A DNA stretch of 22,028 nucleotides from a virus. Every line of letters starts with the position of its first letter. Positions within the stretch are counted from its first letter, which is position 1. The translations under genes and the position numbers were made by a program. Location of the stretch: IMG/VR virus record IMGVR_UViG_3300046753_000083, positions 1 through 22,028 of that record; one strand, written 5' to 3'. Of the stretch, positions 21,202 through 22,028 are shown one piece after another. The notes beneath the pieces were generated by a model. It saw nothing but the letters and a program-made list of their open reading frames with translations, was not told the origin of the DNA and made no database searches.

Positions 21202-22028
21202 TTATTGATTTTGTACATTTCCATGGGGTTCAATGTTTCTGCCACTGACTTTACCAACACCCTGTCTCTTACGAGCACCAACGCCAAGTCCTTCACCTTT
21301 CCTCATTTTACGTGGCTTAAGAACCTTAGTCTTTTGAGCAGGTGCATCATAAACAGGCTTCTTAGGCTCAGGTTTTACTGATACTTTCTCTTCATCAGGA
21401 TTCTTGCGATTCTCTCTTCTCTCTTTTTGAGCTTTCCTAAACTTATCAAGATTCTCATCAAGAATGTCTTCAACAATGGTATCATACCAATCATCAGACA
21501 TGTGAGTCATGATGTTGATTGCAGATTCCTCATCATGTGCAATACCTTCACCAATCAGTGTAGCAAAGACTGCTTCTAGTTCCTCTTTCTTAGGACCATA
21601 ACGCTTATTCAGGTCTTGACGACGATCAGCCTCAAGTTTGTAAGCCTTGTTCTTAGTCTTGTTGTAAGCAGGCTTGGCGAATCTCTTCTCAAGTCCTCTC
21701 TTCTTATTGGACATCTCCTGTCCTTTCACTGCATCCTTCACCATGCCTTCAGAACCTTGAGTTGCCTTACGTACAACTTCCATCTTACGAGCTTGTGCAG
21801 GTCCATCACCATCACGTGACTTACCTTTCTGCTGATTCTTCATCTTATCAGCAGGAAGACTCTTATAACCTTCCATGTAAGCTGATGTGTAGTTCTCTTC
21901 ATTCTCATACTCAAATTCCTCTTTCTTAGAGGATTTCTTAGAAGAGTTACCCCAATTAGAAGCACCTTTAGCACGACACTTCACAAGAGCACCAGAAGCA
22001 TAAGCTGAAGGCCACACATCATAACGTG
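21202..22028 (-). CDS. lysine-rich virion-type protein with W-P-S-A-Y-A-S motif, 5' end outside window
   Basis: The frame is open through the right window edge, so the N-terminus is missing; a GTG at 22017 is only internal. The visible part begins R-Y-D-V-W-P-S-A-Y-A-S-G-A-L-V-K-C-R-A-K, a motif that recurs in cyanophage structural and uncharacterised proteins (recollection, not searched). Residues after about 95 are strongly basic. They are followed by a helical module, A-T-L-I-G-E-G-I-A-H-D-E-E-S-A, ending M-S-D-D-W-Y-D-T-I-V-E-D, and a Pro/Lys-rich tail. Composition fits a DNA- or capsid-associated protein; exact function is unknown. An intrinsic terminator-like hairpin follows the stop. 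Confidence 0.8.
   Translation of the reverse strand, partial: RYDVWPSAYASGALVKCRAKGASNWGNSSKKSSKKEEFEYENEENYTSAYMEGYKSLPADKMKNQQKGKSRDGDGPAQARKMEVVRKATQGSEGMVKDAVKGQEMSNKKRGLEKRFAKPAYNKTKNKAYKLEADRRQDLNKRYGPKKEELEAVFATLIGEGIAHDEESAINIMTHMSDDWYDTIVEDILDENLDKFRKAQKERRENRKNPDEEKVSVKPEPKKPVYDAPAQKTKVLKPRKMRKGEGLGVGARKRQGVGKVSGRNIEPHGNVQNQ

Overview
The window looks like part of the genome of a T4-like marine cyanomyovirus (Synechococcus/Prochlorococcus phage type) or a close relative. The evidence is gene content and order: an Hsp20 chaperone, a gp43-type family B DNA polymerase, a UvsX recombinase, a 2-oxoglutarate/Fe(II) oxygenase, a gp41-type DnaB helicase, a MazG-like pyrophosphohydrolase and a glutaredoxin-like protein. 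These are tightly packed on the minus strand with 1-4 nt stop/start overlaps. T4-type late promoter motifs (NATAAATA) and host-like sigma70 promoters are also present. Only one gene, a GIY-YIG homing endonuclease, lies on the plus strand. No non-coding stretch exceeds about 90 bases, and no tRNA, rRNA or CRISPR array was seen.

Right part (about 12.4-22.0 kb), read in transcription order from high to low coordinates. First comes the 3' part of a lysine-rich protein with a W-P-S-A-Y-A-S motif, then a late promoter and leader hairpin, then hsp20. A perfect consensus sigma70 promoter (TTGACA-N17-TATAAT) follows and opens the replication operon. It is followed by two paralogous small proteins, a short helical protein and the inverted GIY-YIG endonuclease. 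Next is DNA polymerase split into two genes: gp43N (exonuclease plus motif A, apparent ATT start) and gp43C (motifs B and C plus clamp-binding tail, GTG start with its own Shine-Dalgarno). Then come a 53-residue ORF, uvsX, a roughly 29-residue ORF, the oxygenase and gp41. A second consensus-like sigma70 promoter inside the end of gp41 could drive the downstream small genes, including mazG and the glutaredoxin-like gene.

Left part (1-12.4 kb). This is an accessory and probably late region of poorly characterised proteins, several with recognisable enzyme signatures. They are a KxDG ligase-like nucleotidyltransferase, a large protein with a complete protein-kinase-like motif set, and an 848-residue protein sharing an N-terminal module with the kinase protein. 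Three tandem SPPY-type DNA methyltransferases follow, then an HxGH-type nucleotidyltransferase, a possible PD-(D/E)XK-like protein and a Pol-beta-type nucleotidyltransferase running off the left edge. Many of these proteins begin with a short amphipathic segment ending in L/F/I-x-E. It resembles the T4 capsid-targeting sequence, so they may be packaged in the head and delivered with the DNA. That idea is inference, but it is the most interesting system-level reading of this window.
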